Of a stretch of 64,000 bases of DNA, positions 21,030 through 31,721 are shown in pieces. The notes beneath the pieces were generated by a model that was given only the letters and a program-made list of their open reading frames with translations, ran no database searches and was not told the origin of the DNA. The first letter of the stretch is position 1; the number at the start of each line of letters is the position of its first letter. Both the position numbers and the translations under genes were made by a program. The stretch is from Aspidapion aeneum (taxonomy: Eukaryota; Arthropoda; Insecta; Coleoptera; Brentidae): NCBI GenBank assembly GCA_963576565.1, contig OY755042.1:98202185-98266184 (forward strand), in the 5' to 3' direction.

Positions 21030-21785
21030 GTTTAACTTTTTTGTACAGGGTGATTTAAATTGGTTTCTTTTGAGGGTTTAAGATACCTTTTCCAAGGAAA
21101 ATGGAAAAAAAAACTGACCTCTCTTTGTGACGCTCAAATTGTAAGAGAAGTTAGAAGGGGTCTCTATAACTTTATTATTTATTAAAATTTTATTTTTAGC
21201 TTTATTTGATAAAGAATCCAGCGTTTGTAGAACTCATGTTTGTAAAATGTAAAAGTTTCTTTAGTTCAGAAGCTATACGGCCCACCACTATTTAAGGGCA
21301 CGCGCGATTGGGGCATGTAACTTTTTTAATTTTCAAAGTTTCTTTTTCGTGTAAATAGCTTATTTGTAGAATTTTTAAAGCCTATCTATCACGTTTAGTT
21401 TCGGAGATACATTTTTATTTTTTTCGTGAAAATGTTTACCCAACTGCAGCACGGCGAAAGGAAGGGTAATGTTTTTTGATTGTTGTGTAAGTAAATATGT
21501 ATTGTTTGTGTCACGCTAGAACGTCTGAACCGATTTTGACAACAAACGTGTCGTTGAATTGCTACTGATCCCGAAGGTGCTATAGGCTATATTGTTTTAA
21601 ACAGGAATAAATGGCGGTCTTCAGACGCCATTTTGTCACATGATGTAGGCTTTAACGAATAATTATCTATGTTTCAGGCGATTTTATTGAAATTGCTTTG
21701 ATTACCCATTGCAAATGTCCTCTAATTTGCTGTAGTTACTTTGTAGTCTTCCCTGCTCCCACCCATCTCCCCTCCTGTCATTCCC

Positions 21786-22190
21786 CCCACCCTATTCAAA
21801 AACCATATTCGTATAATTTTATGAAATATAGAGCGATTTCAAAAATTCTTTCTGCATACACTTTCAGATTTTTTTTCCAACACCATTTTACTAGTTCCCT
21901 CCCCCCCCCCGCCTCTTCCTCTCTCCACCCCGCTATCCTTATTAGTAATAGGTCTCTCATAAATATAAAGCGATTTCAAAAGTTGTTTCTGCACACTTGA
22001 AGACTATTTTCCAACATCATTTTACTAGTTTCCCTCTCCTCCTCTTCACCCCTCCCTCCTTTTTAGTAATAGTTGTAGCTATACCTTTCACAAATTTAGA
22101 GCGATTTCAAAAATTCTTTCGGCACACGCCTTAATATTTTTTTACTAGTTACCTCCTCCCTTTCTCCTCCCCCTCCTTCACTCAAAGGAA
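21786..22190. repeat. Three tandem units, 132-138 bp, C/T-rich
   Basis: GAGCGATTTCAAAAATTCTTT recurs at 21831, 21969 (variant) and 22101. Each is followed by CATTTTACTAGT or TTTTTACTAGT and a C/T tract. Confidence 0.85.
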
Positions 22191-22324
22191 GGTAACACTG
22201 TTCGCGTCCGTAGAAAATCTACACGTACTCTTTGGGTAAAGCTAAATGAATTATAAATGCATAGTGCTTTTTATAAGGCTGAATAAGAATTAAACTAAAA
22301 GTTGGAAATAAAAAAAATAATAAT

Positions 22325-22560
22325 AAAAAAAAACACTCAACTGCTAAATATACCTGTTACTACTAGTCGTAGTTGGGTACAAAATTACCCAATAACCTGA
22401 TTCATGAAACTAAAAACTGTATAATTTCGTAAGTGCGCTTTGGGCATCAAAACTAAAAGTTGAAGCATGTCGTACATTATAGGTATACCTATCAATTTTG
22501 TACTCAACTGCGACTAGTACTTACTTAAAGTAAATTTAGCAGTTGGGTGTTTTTTTTTAC
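22325..22560. repeat. Inverted-repeat MITE-like element
   Basis: AAAAACACTCAACTGCTAAAT at the left pairs with ATTTAGCAGTTGGGTGTTTTT at the right. The inner arms CTACTAGTCGTAGTTGGGTA and its inverse also match. About 235 bp. Confidence 0.7.
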
Positions 22561-23215
22561 TTAAAAATTTCTATATTATAGGAAACTCATACATATTTTT
22601 GGTGCTGTTTTAAAGGTATTTTTAACTAACTAAAAAAATTAAGATATCAAATAAATACTTAAATTAAAAAAAAAAAAATATATGTAATAAGTGCGTCATT
22701 TTAAAGAAAATTTTTTATATACCGTGTCTCAAAAACAGCTTGACGTATCAAAACACGGGTTTCAGCTTCACCTTCATCTTTTCACTACAATTTTCTTTGA
22801 GTTTGAACATTAGAAAGGAAAGTCAGTTCACCCAAGTCCAATTTCGACCACTCTGTGCATGCCAATTAGTTGTAAGAATCGAATTAACATGCTTTTTATT
22901 TTCTTTTTTGATAATAACGGTCGAAAGATGCGCACCTAATTTTTTTATAAGCTTATGTCTTAGAACTTAGTAAGGAATAACCACCTGAAATTTGATCACT
23001 TACTCAATTAACTCCCTGTATATTTTTACCTATCCTTTCCGTTTGTGTGGTATGCTGGGATCAGATAAAAACTTTTTTTTATTTTCAAGCAAAATAAGTA
23101 CGCGAAAATGGTATTCCGTAAAAAGAATTGAGATAAAAGTAAAGCCAAGTTCTCCAATACAAATTTCAAAAGAAAAGGTTCTTACTAGTTTGGAAATGTT
23201 TTTTTAACTTTGCTA

Positions 23216-23640
23216 TCAGTCCGCCAAAGCTCAGCTCTCTAGCGCTTCTGGAAGTGGGCAATGTTACTTTTAAATAACTTTACATGTATAGGGGAGGGAC
23301 GTAAGTTAAAATTTCGGGGTTTTTTGATTTTTTTCAATTATTTGGTCATAATTTCTATCAGTCTGCTAAATTTCAGCTTTGTAGCATGTCTGGAAGTACA
23401 ATAGAATTTTGATGATCTATACATGAATGAGTGGCAATTTCGACGTTTTTTAAAATTTTGTTACTACTTTACTACTTTATATAAGTCCGTGAAAGTTGGA
23501 GGGGTTGTTAAACTCTATAAAGATCTACGCCTGTACAAAGTTTGAGTTTTCTAGCTCATTCTGAAGTAGAGTTTTAGATAGGTCAAATATGAGCTGAAAT
23601 GTTTCAAGAAAAGCCTGGTACAGCAGTTTACGCGAACTTG
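23216..23640 (+). repeat. Dispersed intronic repeat, copy 3 in A
   Basis: GCGCTTCTGGAAGTGGGCAA through GCGAACTTGG. Same family as 14990-15390 and 19745-20145. Confidence 0.75.
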
Positions 23641-23971
23641 GGGGGTTTAGGTAAAAAAATGCATCACTACCAAATTTTGTGATTGTGCCTGTCTGAGACA
23701 CAAAAAACTCAAAAACCAATAAATCGATTTTAACCAAATGTGGCACAAAAATTTTGCGGTACCCGTGGATAGGGTCATTCGTTTTGGGTCGAGGAAGAGG
23801 GGCTGCAAGGGGACCGTTCAGAAATGTTTTAAAAAATCATAGTTTGAGAACCACGGCAGCCACAGAAATGCGGTTTTCAAATTTAGATTAAAAATTACAT
23901 TTTTGAAAAAAAAAATTCATAGAGAGTAGCAAACCTCTCTATGAATTTTTTTTGACAATTTTTAAGGAAAT

Positions 23972-24011
<40 letters not shown>

Positions 24012-24050
24012 TAAAAACGACAGCAGCCAAACTAATGTAGTTTTCACAAA

Positions 24051-24310
24051 TTTATTTTAAAATTTCATTTAAAAAAAAAATATTTACCTCAGCACTCCAA
24101 TTTTTATTTTCTATATATAAAATTAAATTTCTTTTCTAGCCTATCCCTCCCTCAAACTCCTAGGTTCATGGACGAGAGAATTTATTTTAAAATTTCATTA
24201 AAAAAAAAAATATTTACCTCAGCACTCCAATTTTTATTTTCTATATATAAAATTAAATTTCTTTTCTAGCCTATCCCTCCCTCAAACTCCTAGGTTCATG
24301 GACGAGAGAC
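24051..24310 (+). repeat. 130-bp tandem duplication of a splice acceptor and exon start
   Basis: 24051-24180 and 24181-24310 are almost identical with an exact 130-bp offset. Each unit contains the polypyrimidine tract, the acceptor TTTCTTTTCTAG and the first 39-42 nt of dynein exon 5 up to GGACGAGAGA. Only the second unit continues into the complete exon. The first acceptor (exon start 24140) would read into an in-frame stop shortly after the repeat. Confidence 0.95.
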
Positions 24311-24424
24311 CTGGTGGCTAGAGTGGATCATTTTGCCACCTGGGCAATTACAACGCATCCACCTATGCTTTTTTGGTTGGCAGCCTATACATTTCCCACT
24401 GGATTTTTGACAGCCGTTTTACAG
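24270..24424 (+). CDS. DNAH2: DNAH2-like dynein heavy chain, exon 5
   Basis: Acceptor CTTTTCTAG| (second of two tandem copies), donor ACAG|GTTAGT, 155 nt. It completes Ala with exon 4 and ends in phase 0. It encodes AYPSLKLLGSWTRDLVARVD, then TTHPPMLFWLAAYTFPTGFL, then TAVLQ. SLKxLxSW and the FW-L-x-x-x-TFPTGFLTAVLQ block are near-invariant in axonemal dynein tails. The exon is wholly absent from copy B. Confidence 0.93.
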
Positions 24425-25509
24425 GTTAGTAATAATAATTACTCTACAGTATGGTTAAATGCTATAAGATTTAGGGGAAATTATTACTGTCTAAGATAAG
24501 AACAACTGCATATGCATAAAATATGTAGTATGTAAGAAAAAAGGATAAAAATTTACACGCGGTTATGCCCATTGTTTCAGGATAGCCAGACCCACAGCCA
24601 ATACCTGTGCTTTGTGCGCCCCGGTAAAGTAGAGGGAGGAAATTTATGCCACCGATTCTTTCCCCTAGAGCTGTGATCTTTTCTTTCGACAGTTCGTAAA
24701 GAAAATCGATCGAGGGTAGTTGTACAAAACGTCCAGCTGATAGTACCTTGTCTGCTTGTAATAAGCCGCCTTGGAAACGTTTCATTTAAAAACACTGTTA
24801 CAGACAAAGTGACATCATTAACATTTGGCAACTGTCGAATCGCAGGAATGATATGTTCCTACAACGGAGCTAAATAATTTCTACCTTAAAAATTACCATT
24901 GATAAAAAAAGGACCAATACAAGAACACTATACTTGGTCCGTTCTGCAGTATTCAAATGTTTATTTTTCTATGACCAGCAACGAACAACGGAAGGATTGT
25001 GACGGCCATGAATTGAAAACGAACTTTCGTCAAATATGTTTAATAAAATTTTCATCCTGATTCGCTTTTTCAATCATGGTTTCACAAAACCCCATTCTTC
25101 AAAACTGATCATCTGAATTATTTCTTGTGTTTTCTTTACTTGAAAACTCTGTCATTTCAAAATGTTTTGGACTGTTAAACAAATACCCACTTCTCGCCTG
25201 TTTCGCTGCACACGACGGAATGACGAAAAACTTCTTGAAGACGAGAAGTCACGACGTATTCCCCTACTTTTCCACTATCAGCCCGAATGCGAGTCTAAAA
25301 CAGCGAAAAATAGACACTGCCCAAAATACATTTTTCTCTTTTACTTCGCTCTCAAGAAAGTTCTCACTTCACTTTGTGACTTTTTATGAAATTGTATGAA
25401 TAAATTCAAATTTTATTAATTTTTATGACACTTCTAATTTGGCTTAAATTTTAAGACTGATGTAAAATTTTATGACTACAGCATTTTATGACTAGAATAT
25501 TTTTTATAG
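24425..25509 (+). other. Dynein intron 5
   Basis: No supported gene. An open frame on the - strand (24785-24471) overlaps a stretch also kept in copy B (59335-59420), but it has no recognisable domain and is broken there. Confidence 0.6.
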
Positions 25510-25756
25510 ACTGTTGCTCGTCAAAATGAAGTCTCTATCGATTCGTTAAGTTGGGAATTTACTGCATTAACTGTCTCAGAAGAATCAATTCAAACAGCCC
25601 CTGAAACAGGAGTCTATGTAAGAACCATGTTTTTGGAAGGTGCAGGATGGGACAGGAAAAATGCCATGCTAGTTGAGCCTCAACCTATGCAGTTGGTCTC
25701 GCCGATGCCTTTGATTCATTTCAGGCCTGTGGAACAGTTGAAAAAGAAGACAAAAG
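25510..25756 (+). CDS. DNAH2: DNAH2-like dynein heavy chain, exon 6
   Basis: Acceptor TTTTTATAG|, donor AAAAG|GTATG, 247 nt, phase 0 in and one base out. It encodes TVARQNEVSIDSLSWEFTAL, then GVYVRTMFLEGAGWDRKNAM, then MPLIHFRPVEQ. ARQNxxSIDxLxWEF and the LEGAGWDRKN box are hallmarks of the axonemal dynein C-terminal domain, which in axonemal chains modulates motor processivity. In copy B a CAA codon has become TAA (60188-60190). Confidence 0.95.
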
Positions 25757-26934
25757 GTATGATAACTTATGTTTCAGACACCATGTGTACCAAAGTGGGT
25801 CGCCAAAGCATTACTTCACATATCATTATTTTTGAGACAACTTTTTACTACTTTTTTTCGTTGGCCTATGCTATTTGTTATGGTAAACAGCTGATGAGTT
25901 TCAAAAAGTTATCTCAAACATTATGATATGGAGTGTAGAGGAAAGCTAAAAGTGAGACACCAAAAATCCCGTTGATAATAAGACACATAAATAAAAAATA
26001 ATAATGATTGAATTTCAATAGATTCTCTGTTATAAACTGATACCTACAATTTATTTTATTTTTTTATAAAAAATAAGCTCATCATTAAAATTACAAAATC
26101 CATAGCTTTATTTGTAGTATAAAACTTTTAAAAACGTTATTGAAATTTTTGTTATGTAAGTTCGTAGATCGGTTTTTCTATAAATAAATACTTTTGCACT
26201 TATATGTTCTATTTAAAAAAAAAACATAAACTTATGTCTCAGTTTTACCCTGAATGACTTATTTTTGGTTTAGACGGCGATCCAACTGTTTATACATCAA
26301 ATTTATCAATGTCTCATATTTCGCCTGATCCGTCTCATTTTGAACCTTTTCAGGGTAAAATATAAGACACAGTTTTATTTTTTTTCTTATATTATAGGTC
26401 AAATTTCTATGTTTTTATGTTTGCAATTATTTTATAATTATCACTTATATCCTAAAAAAAAATTCGAGTCATACAGAGGAGTTCAAAATGTTAAAAATAC
26501 AAAAGTTTTAAAAAGGGTCTCATTTTTACACTATGACTCTACAACTTTTGTCTTATCAATTTTTGTAACCAGGTTTTTCACGAAAAGCTGTCTGAATTTT
26601 TTAAATCAAAATATTAATCACAAAGGTTAGTTTTAGCCATTAACATGTTAACTGGTTAATATGTTAATGGTTTTAGCAAAGTTTACACAATTAAAGTAAA
26701 CTTTTAAAATTTTGATTTGATGTACATTTTATTCATGGAAAACAAAAAAAAAAGAAGTAGAAGCGGTTAGAGATACTTGCTAACTGAAATGTTGTGTTTA
26801 AAATAAATAAAGACAATGGAAGTCTGAATTTTTTTTTTCTACTCAATCATTGTCTATGAGTTTCAAACAAAGAATTACTAATACTTTCTAAGGTATATGT
26901 GCTCTATATCATGATATATTGATTGTTTTTTTAG
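25757..26934 (+). other. Dynein intron 6
   Basis: AT-rich intron with paired phrases such as AAGTGAGACACC and AATATAAGACACAG. Shared with copy B, where about 120 bp near 25800-25930 is deleted. No gene seen. Confidence 0.6.
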
Positions 26935-27089
26935 GTCTATACCTGTGCCCAGTCTACTACTTTCCTATCAGAACAGGTGATGGAAGTAGGTCAGCTTATG
27001 TGGTAGCAGTGGACTTAAAATCTGGTCTTGAGGGATCTGATTATTGGATTAAAAGGGGCACAGCAATGTTGCTAAGTTTAGCTAACTAG
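26935..27089 (+). CDS. DNAH2: DNAH2-like dynein heavy chain, last exon
   Basis: Acceptor TTTTTTAG|GTC; it completes Gly with exon 6 and runs 50 codons to the stop TAG at 27087-27089. It encodes LYLCPVYYFPIRTG, then AYVVAVDLKSG, then DYWIKRGTAMLLSLAN. The CPVYY..PxRTG and WIKRGTALL patterns identify the extreme C-terminus of an axonemal heavy chain, and the length after the last motif is normal. A canonical AATAAA lies at 27253-27258, about 165 nt past the stop, and is a plausible polyadenylation signal. The copy B equivalent is 61397-61551. Confidence 0.95.
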
Positions 27090-28143
27090 GACAGAGTTGG
27101 AAAATATTTTGTTTAATCATTTTCATTTAATTATTATTATTTGTCAATTTGAATTGAATTTTATATTATTTGAAGTTTGTGTGTTTCTTAAGTTTTACTA
27201 ATTAAGTTTTGTTACTTAGTTTTCATTTAATATTGAGCAATATAAGACTCTTAATAAAAACTATTATTAACATAAAATTTTTATTGGATATCTTGAAAAT
27301 AATTTCAAATGTTCAAGAAGTACCAAATTAAGTTCTTGAAAAATGTGATTTTACTTAAGTACCAGAAAACAAAAATTTATACAGAAACTCAAAAAGATTT
27401 GCGATGTTCAGGCTTCCCTTAATTGCTAGGTATTATTAAGAATAAATATATAGGATTTGTTTCAATATAGGGGGTCTCAGTAGGCAATAAAAAAAGTTTC
27501 ATTTTCAATTTTAAAATTTATTAGTTTCTGTAAAAACCTAGAGATTTTTAGGTTTGCAGGTGGGTCTGTTTTAGACCATTCCATTATCCAAGCAGTATAA
27601 CTAAGTTAAAACACTAATGAGAGGCAAGGTCGGGTTTATGAAGTATAGACTTAGCATATAAAAACCTTGCTTAAATACAACTTCACATTTTTTAACTTTT
27701 TTTTAGCAAAAACTTAGAGGCTTTAAAGGTTGAAGTTGAGTTCTTTAATGTAAAATCAACAAGTTAAGACATAACAAGAGATGTTGGCTTGAGGAGCTAT
27801 AGATTTAACACATAAAAAGGGCCTAAATAAAAGTCAACATTTTTAAAATTAAGTAATTATTAATCCTGTGGGTCAAGAGCCCCTTTGAAACTCAGGGGGC
27901 ACAGAACCGGCACCTAGCCTGCTGCATTAAATAAAGATGTTTTTGAGGAGTAACTTTGAAATTAGGATAGCTATGAATAGCCTATAAACCATGCTGAAAT
28001 ATATATCTAAATTCACATTTGCAAGAAAACATAGGGGTTTGGAGGATAGAGGGTGGGTTAACTTGAAGCACCAATCCACAAGTATATAATGAATAAGTTC
28101 AGACATTACATAGGGAGAATGTCTTGTTTAGGAGCTATAGACT
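27090..28143. other. 3' flank of the dynein gene, within the duplication
   Basis: Non-coding, shared with 61552-62958 in copy B. It contains the empty site CAAATTAA (27324-27331) where copy B carries a GATTGTG MITE. Visible homology to B ends near 28063. Confidence 0.75.
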
Positions 28144-28583
28144 TATGCCTAGAGATGGGCGATATATCGATCACTGCGATTCAGTAACAGTGAGATAAAA
28201 ATTCTGCACAAGCTGTTATTCAGTGATTGGTAAATATTATTACCCGTATCTGAGGAACGTTGCGTCTCACGACGTCGTCGTGTCTCTGGTCGCACCCGAA
28301 CGCATATTTGGCAGTGAAATCGCGTTTCACGTAATATACAAAACGGTAATCAGGGACATTTTGGGTCGCATATTTTACACTTTGTTACCGTTATTGTTAT
28401 TACTGAGTCTGCACATTAGCAGCTTCTCGCTCCTTTTTTGTTATGTACGGTAACGGCGCCTGGTACTTATTTTTTAAGGTTAGTTTTGTATTGTTTTGTT
28501 TAATGCAGTCGAATTTTTTACTATAATTCGGTAGTTTGGTTTGTAAAAAGCCATAAATCTAATAAAAATAAATTAACAAATAT

Positions 28584-28768
28584 CATGGGCGCGCCCAGGG
28601 GGGGGGAGGGCCAGGGCCCGGGCCCCCCCACAAGCCTTTTTTACATATTTTCTACATATTTCATGATAAAACACAAAAAATAGCTTAAAATTTGACATCA
28701 TGAGGCTTCCGCCCCCCCCCCAAGAGGCTCGGGCCCCCCCCCAAGACACATTCCTGGGAGCGCCACTG
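28584..28768. mobile_element. Short GC-rich MITE
   Basis: Ends GGGCGCGCCCAGG and CCTGGGAGCGCCACTG are roughly inverted, with direct repeat CAAATAT (28577-28583, 28769-28775). The interior has G and C homopolymer runs. Confidence 0.65.
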
Positions 28769-28872
28769 CAAATATAAATAAACAAAAAGTTGAAGGTGTG
28801 TGAAACTACTAAATTAACGTTTTTGTTGTGTTATCTTAAGTGTTCCAAAATCTATCTTTTTTGCCCTGAATG

Positions 28873-29143
28873 TAGTGGCGGATCCAGGGGGGGGGCACTA
28901 GGGGCACTTGCCCCCCCGAGAATTTTTTGAATATACAAAAAATTAGTAAAAAGTAATGTTTTTGCTAATAAAAATTCAAAATTTTTGCCTGTGGCACATG
29001 AAAGTGTTATTATCATCGAAATTACAGCCACTGACTAATTCAATAAAATGCTGCTTAAAAAAATATATACCTACTGTTTTTTACCAACAGAGAATGTCAC
29101 CTAAAGTGCCCCCCCCGAGAAGCACCTCTGGATCCGCCCCTTG
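28873..29143. mobile_element. hAT MITE (GTGGCGGATCCAGGGG type)
   Basis: Inverted ends TAGTGGCGGATCCAGGG and (reverse complement of the right end) CAAGGGGCGGATCCAGAGG, with a perfect 8-bp duplication CCTGAATG (28865-28872, 29144-29151). This end type is widespread among animal non-autonomous hAT elements. Confidence 0.85.
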
Positions 29144-29487
29144 CCTGAATGTTGCCGTTATTCTTAGTAACAATAACTGTAACAGCTGTCAAATTTTCTG
29201 TTATTTTACCTGACCCAAAATGTCCCTATTTTTAACTAGCCGGTTAAATCATAAATAGCACTACGGAATATTTGGTAACCTTTATAACTGTAGTAACCGA
29301 AATAACTGTATAGTCGCAGCCGCAGGGGATGCTCTCCGTAATACTAAAATAGTGAATGAATAATATAAATATTTTACTAGGTAAAATAGGGAATGAAGAA
29401 TGAATACTAGAAATATTTTATACAGTGATTGAAATCACCGTTAAAAATCACTGGTTACTTATAAATCGCTGTAGCTACATATGCCTA

Positions 29488-30249
29488 AATTTGTCCAATG
29501 TGCCAATATGTTGCTGGCCAAAACAGCACAATGGTTAACTACCGCTCCGTATTTTTTTAAGTAGTAAACTGTGATATAATGGTGCTTGTGGGAATTTTAT
29601 TTGAGACATATGAGATAGTGTGTGTACCTAAATAATAAAACTATAAAAAAAATACGTTTTCTTACCAAAATCTTATATGAAGAAGCTGCTTGGTAACGAA
29701 GGAAAATTAACCACAAAACTAATTTTTTTGGCAAAAACGAACAAAAAAAAACCTAAAAACATGAATCACCGGTAAAATTGAGGTTATAAAATCTAAATTT
29801 AGGCTAAAAAGAAAGCAAAGCAGTAATATTCTAGGGGAATTTAAACTTAAGGTATCGTGCGAATGAACTACCAAAATTTGCGCCATCAATCCGCAAATTG
29901 TGTAACTAGCGGGCTCTGGTGCACCCATTTACAAAGCATTAAACTAATAGTAAATAATATGCACGTTCATGTATAGATGGCGATAGGTAAAAGCACGGTA
30001 TAAGAACCCCTGTTGTAAAACTATTTTATTCTGTTTAACAAATAAAGTTAATTAACAATTTTATTTTTATAAAACGTGTTTTATTTATAACCACACCACC
30101 CATATCAACACACGAGCGAGATTAAAAGCTTAGTTTATATGCGTTAAAGTAGCCCTTTTGCCGATCTGCATTAAATGCCGACTGTAAATTTTACAGTTGG
30201 GATTGGAACCGCAAGCAGGTATCTATGTAATCTTAAATGTTTATTTTAA
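29488..30249. other. Unassigned AT-rich DNA
   Basis: I see no gene or clear repeat. Confidence 0.5.
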
Positions 30250-30895
30250 AATTTAAGGGTCAACGGTAACTATCGTTACAGTCGTGTTACCTTGGAACTT
30301 CCGTATTTATATATAATTAACTAGCGGTAACTATTGTTACGGTTGGTCATCCTGGAATGTCCCTTTTTATTTGTAAAATAGTAACAATTTGATAGTAACT
30401 ATCGTTACGGCCGGTTATCTTGGAACGTCCTTTTTTTTTAATAGTGGCAATTTTTTAGTAACTATTGTTACAGGCGGGTTACCTTGGAATATCCCTTTTT
30501 ATTTTAAAATTTAAGGGTCGTCGGTAACTATCGTTACAGTCCTGTTACCTTAGAACTTTCGTATTTATATATAATTAACTATAGCGGTAACTATCGTTAC
30601 GGTTGATTATCCTGGAATGTCCCTTTTTATTTGTTAAAAAAAATAATTTAATAGTAACTATCGTAACAGTGGAGTAACTTTGGAACCTCCGTATTTATAT
30701 ATAAATAATCAATTGTTGGCGGTAACTATCGTTACGGTAAGTTATCTTGGAACGTCCCTTTTTTTTAAATAGTGGCAATTTCTTAGGAACTATTGTTACA
30801 GACCTTGGAATATCCCTATTTATCTTATAATGTAACCGTTAGGTACCGATTGCTATCGGTTATCTTGGAACGTCCCTTTTTTATATATTTTATCG
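30250..30895. repeat. Tandem array of about 60-75 bp units with internal palindrome
   Basis: About nine units, each with GTAACTATCGTTAC (a self-complementary 5-bp stem and 4-nt loop) followed by TTATCTTGGAACGTCCCTTTT or variants. Units start near 30265, 30329, 30392, 30448, 30524, 30587, 30652, 30721 and 30787. Confidence 0.9.
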
Positions 30896-30980
30896 CAGGT
30901 TGCACAGCGGTGCGAACGAAATCACCAGCTAGGTATTTTAGTCTTTAATTTTAAAAAAAACTATTGCATTGTTAAAATAC

Positions 30981-31721
30981 TCTGCCAATATATGGGCCCC
31001 TAAGCTCACACTAGGTACTATAGTTATATTGTACGTGTGAGCTAATATAACTAAAAACTGAAATATATTTTATTCAACTCCACACTAAATTACCTTTTGT
31101 TTGATACCACACAAGCCATGTTTTGACTTAAACTTAAATTTTTGAAATCCACCCCCACTCTTAAAAAAAAACAAAAACTAAAATGTATTTTGTTGAACTC
31201 CGGACTCAATTACCTTTCGTTTGATATCACACACGCCATATTTTCACTTAAACTCTAATTTTTGAAATATACTCCCACCCTTTTTTTTAAATAAATAAAA
31301 ATGTATTTTGTTTAACTCCAGACTCAATTACCTTTCGTTTGATATCACACACGCCATATTTTCACATAAACTCTAATTTTTGAAATCTATCCCCACCCTT
31401 TTATTTGGTTTGTGGTCGATGGATGTTGTTCATTTTTAAATGGGACCATCTCGACCCAAGACCCAGCCTAGGTACCAAATTTCATTGAAATCGGCCAAGC
31501 GGTTTTTGAGTTATGCGCGTTGGTCGTTACAGACAGACATACATACAGACAGACAGACATACAGACAGACAGACAGACAGACGGCGCAACAAAAAAGTTT
31601 CAAAATCATCTGAAACGCAAAGATATATAAAAATTTTTGAAATCGGAGCAACTTTTTTTTTCTCGAAAAAATTAGGATCACCATAGCTCACACTACTATA
31701 GTATAGTATATGTGTGAGCTA
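30981..31721 (+). mobile_element. Hairpin-ended repeat element, copy 1
   Basis: Starts TCTGCCAATATATGGGCCCC, then a hairpin AGCTCACAC...GTGTGAGCT (about 31003-31042). Then come three tandem units of about 115-125 bp (each with TTACCTTTYGTTTGATA and CACACGCCATATTTTCAC), a block TAAATGGGACCATCTCGACC, an (ACAG)n tract (31530-31580), and a second hairpin AGCTCACAC...GTGTGAGCT at the end (31685-31721). A near-identical copy is at 45600-46345. No coding capacity. Confidence 0.85.
31530..31580 (+). repeat. (ACAG)n / (ACAT)n microsatellite
   Basis: Runs of ACAGACAG and ACATACAG inside the hairpin-ended element. The matching tract in copy 2 is 46150-46207. Confidence 0.95.

Larger units (their letters stand above)
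21030..24050 (+). other. Dynein intron 4
   Basis: Contains a three-unit polypyrimidine tandem repeat (21786-22190), a short inverted-repeat element (22325-22560), a 90-bp dispersed motif (23090-23185), a dispersed repeat (23216-23640), a small hairpin near 23918-23950 and a (TA)n run at 23979-24008. About 3.35 kb from roughly 21366 is absent from copy B together with exon 5. Confidence 0.75.
28152..29479. mobile_element. hAT-like element with two nested MITEs
   Basis: Flanked by the 8-bp direct repeat TATGCCTA (28144-28151, 29480-29487). Starts GAGATGGGCGATATATCGAT. Internal phrases such as TTACTGAGTCTGCACATTAG (28405) recur inverted at 43560-43640. It contains inserts at 28584-28768 and 28873-29143. 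No transposase found. Confidence 0.7.

Noticed and set aside
21698..22000. 100-codon open frame rich in Ser/Pro/His
   Set aside because: It spans the polypyrimidine tandem repeat and has no domain.
24471..24831. Overlapping - strand open frames of 84 and 104 codons in dynein intron 5
   Set aside because: No recognisable domain, disrupted in copy B, and located in an intron.
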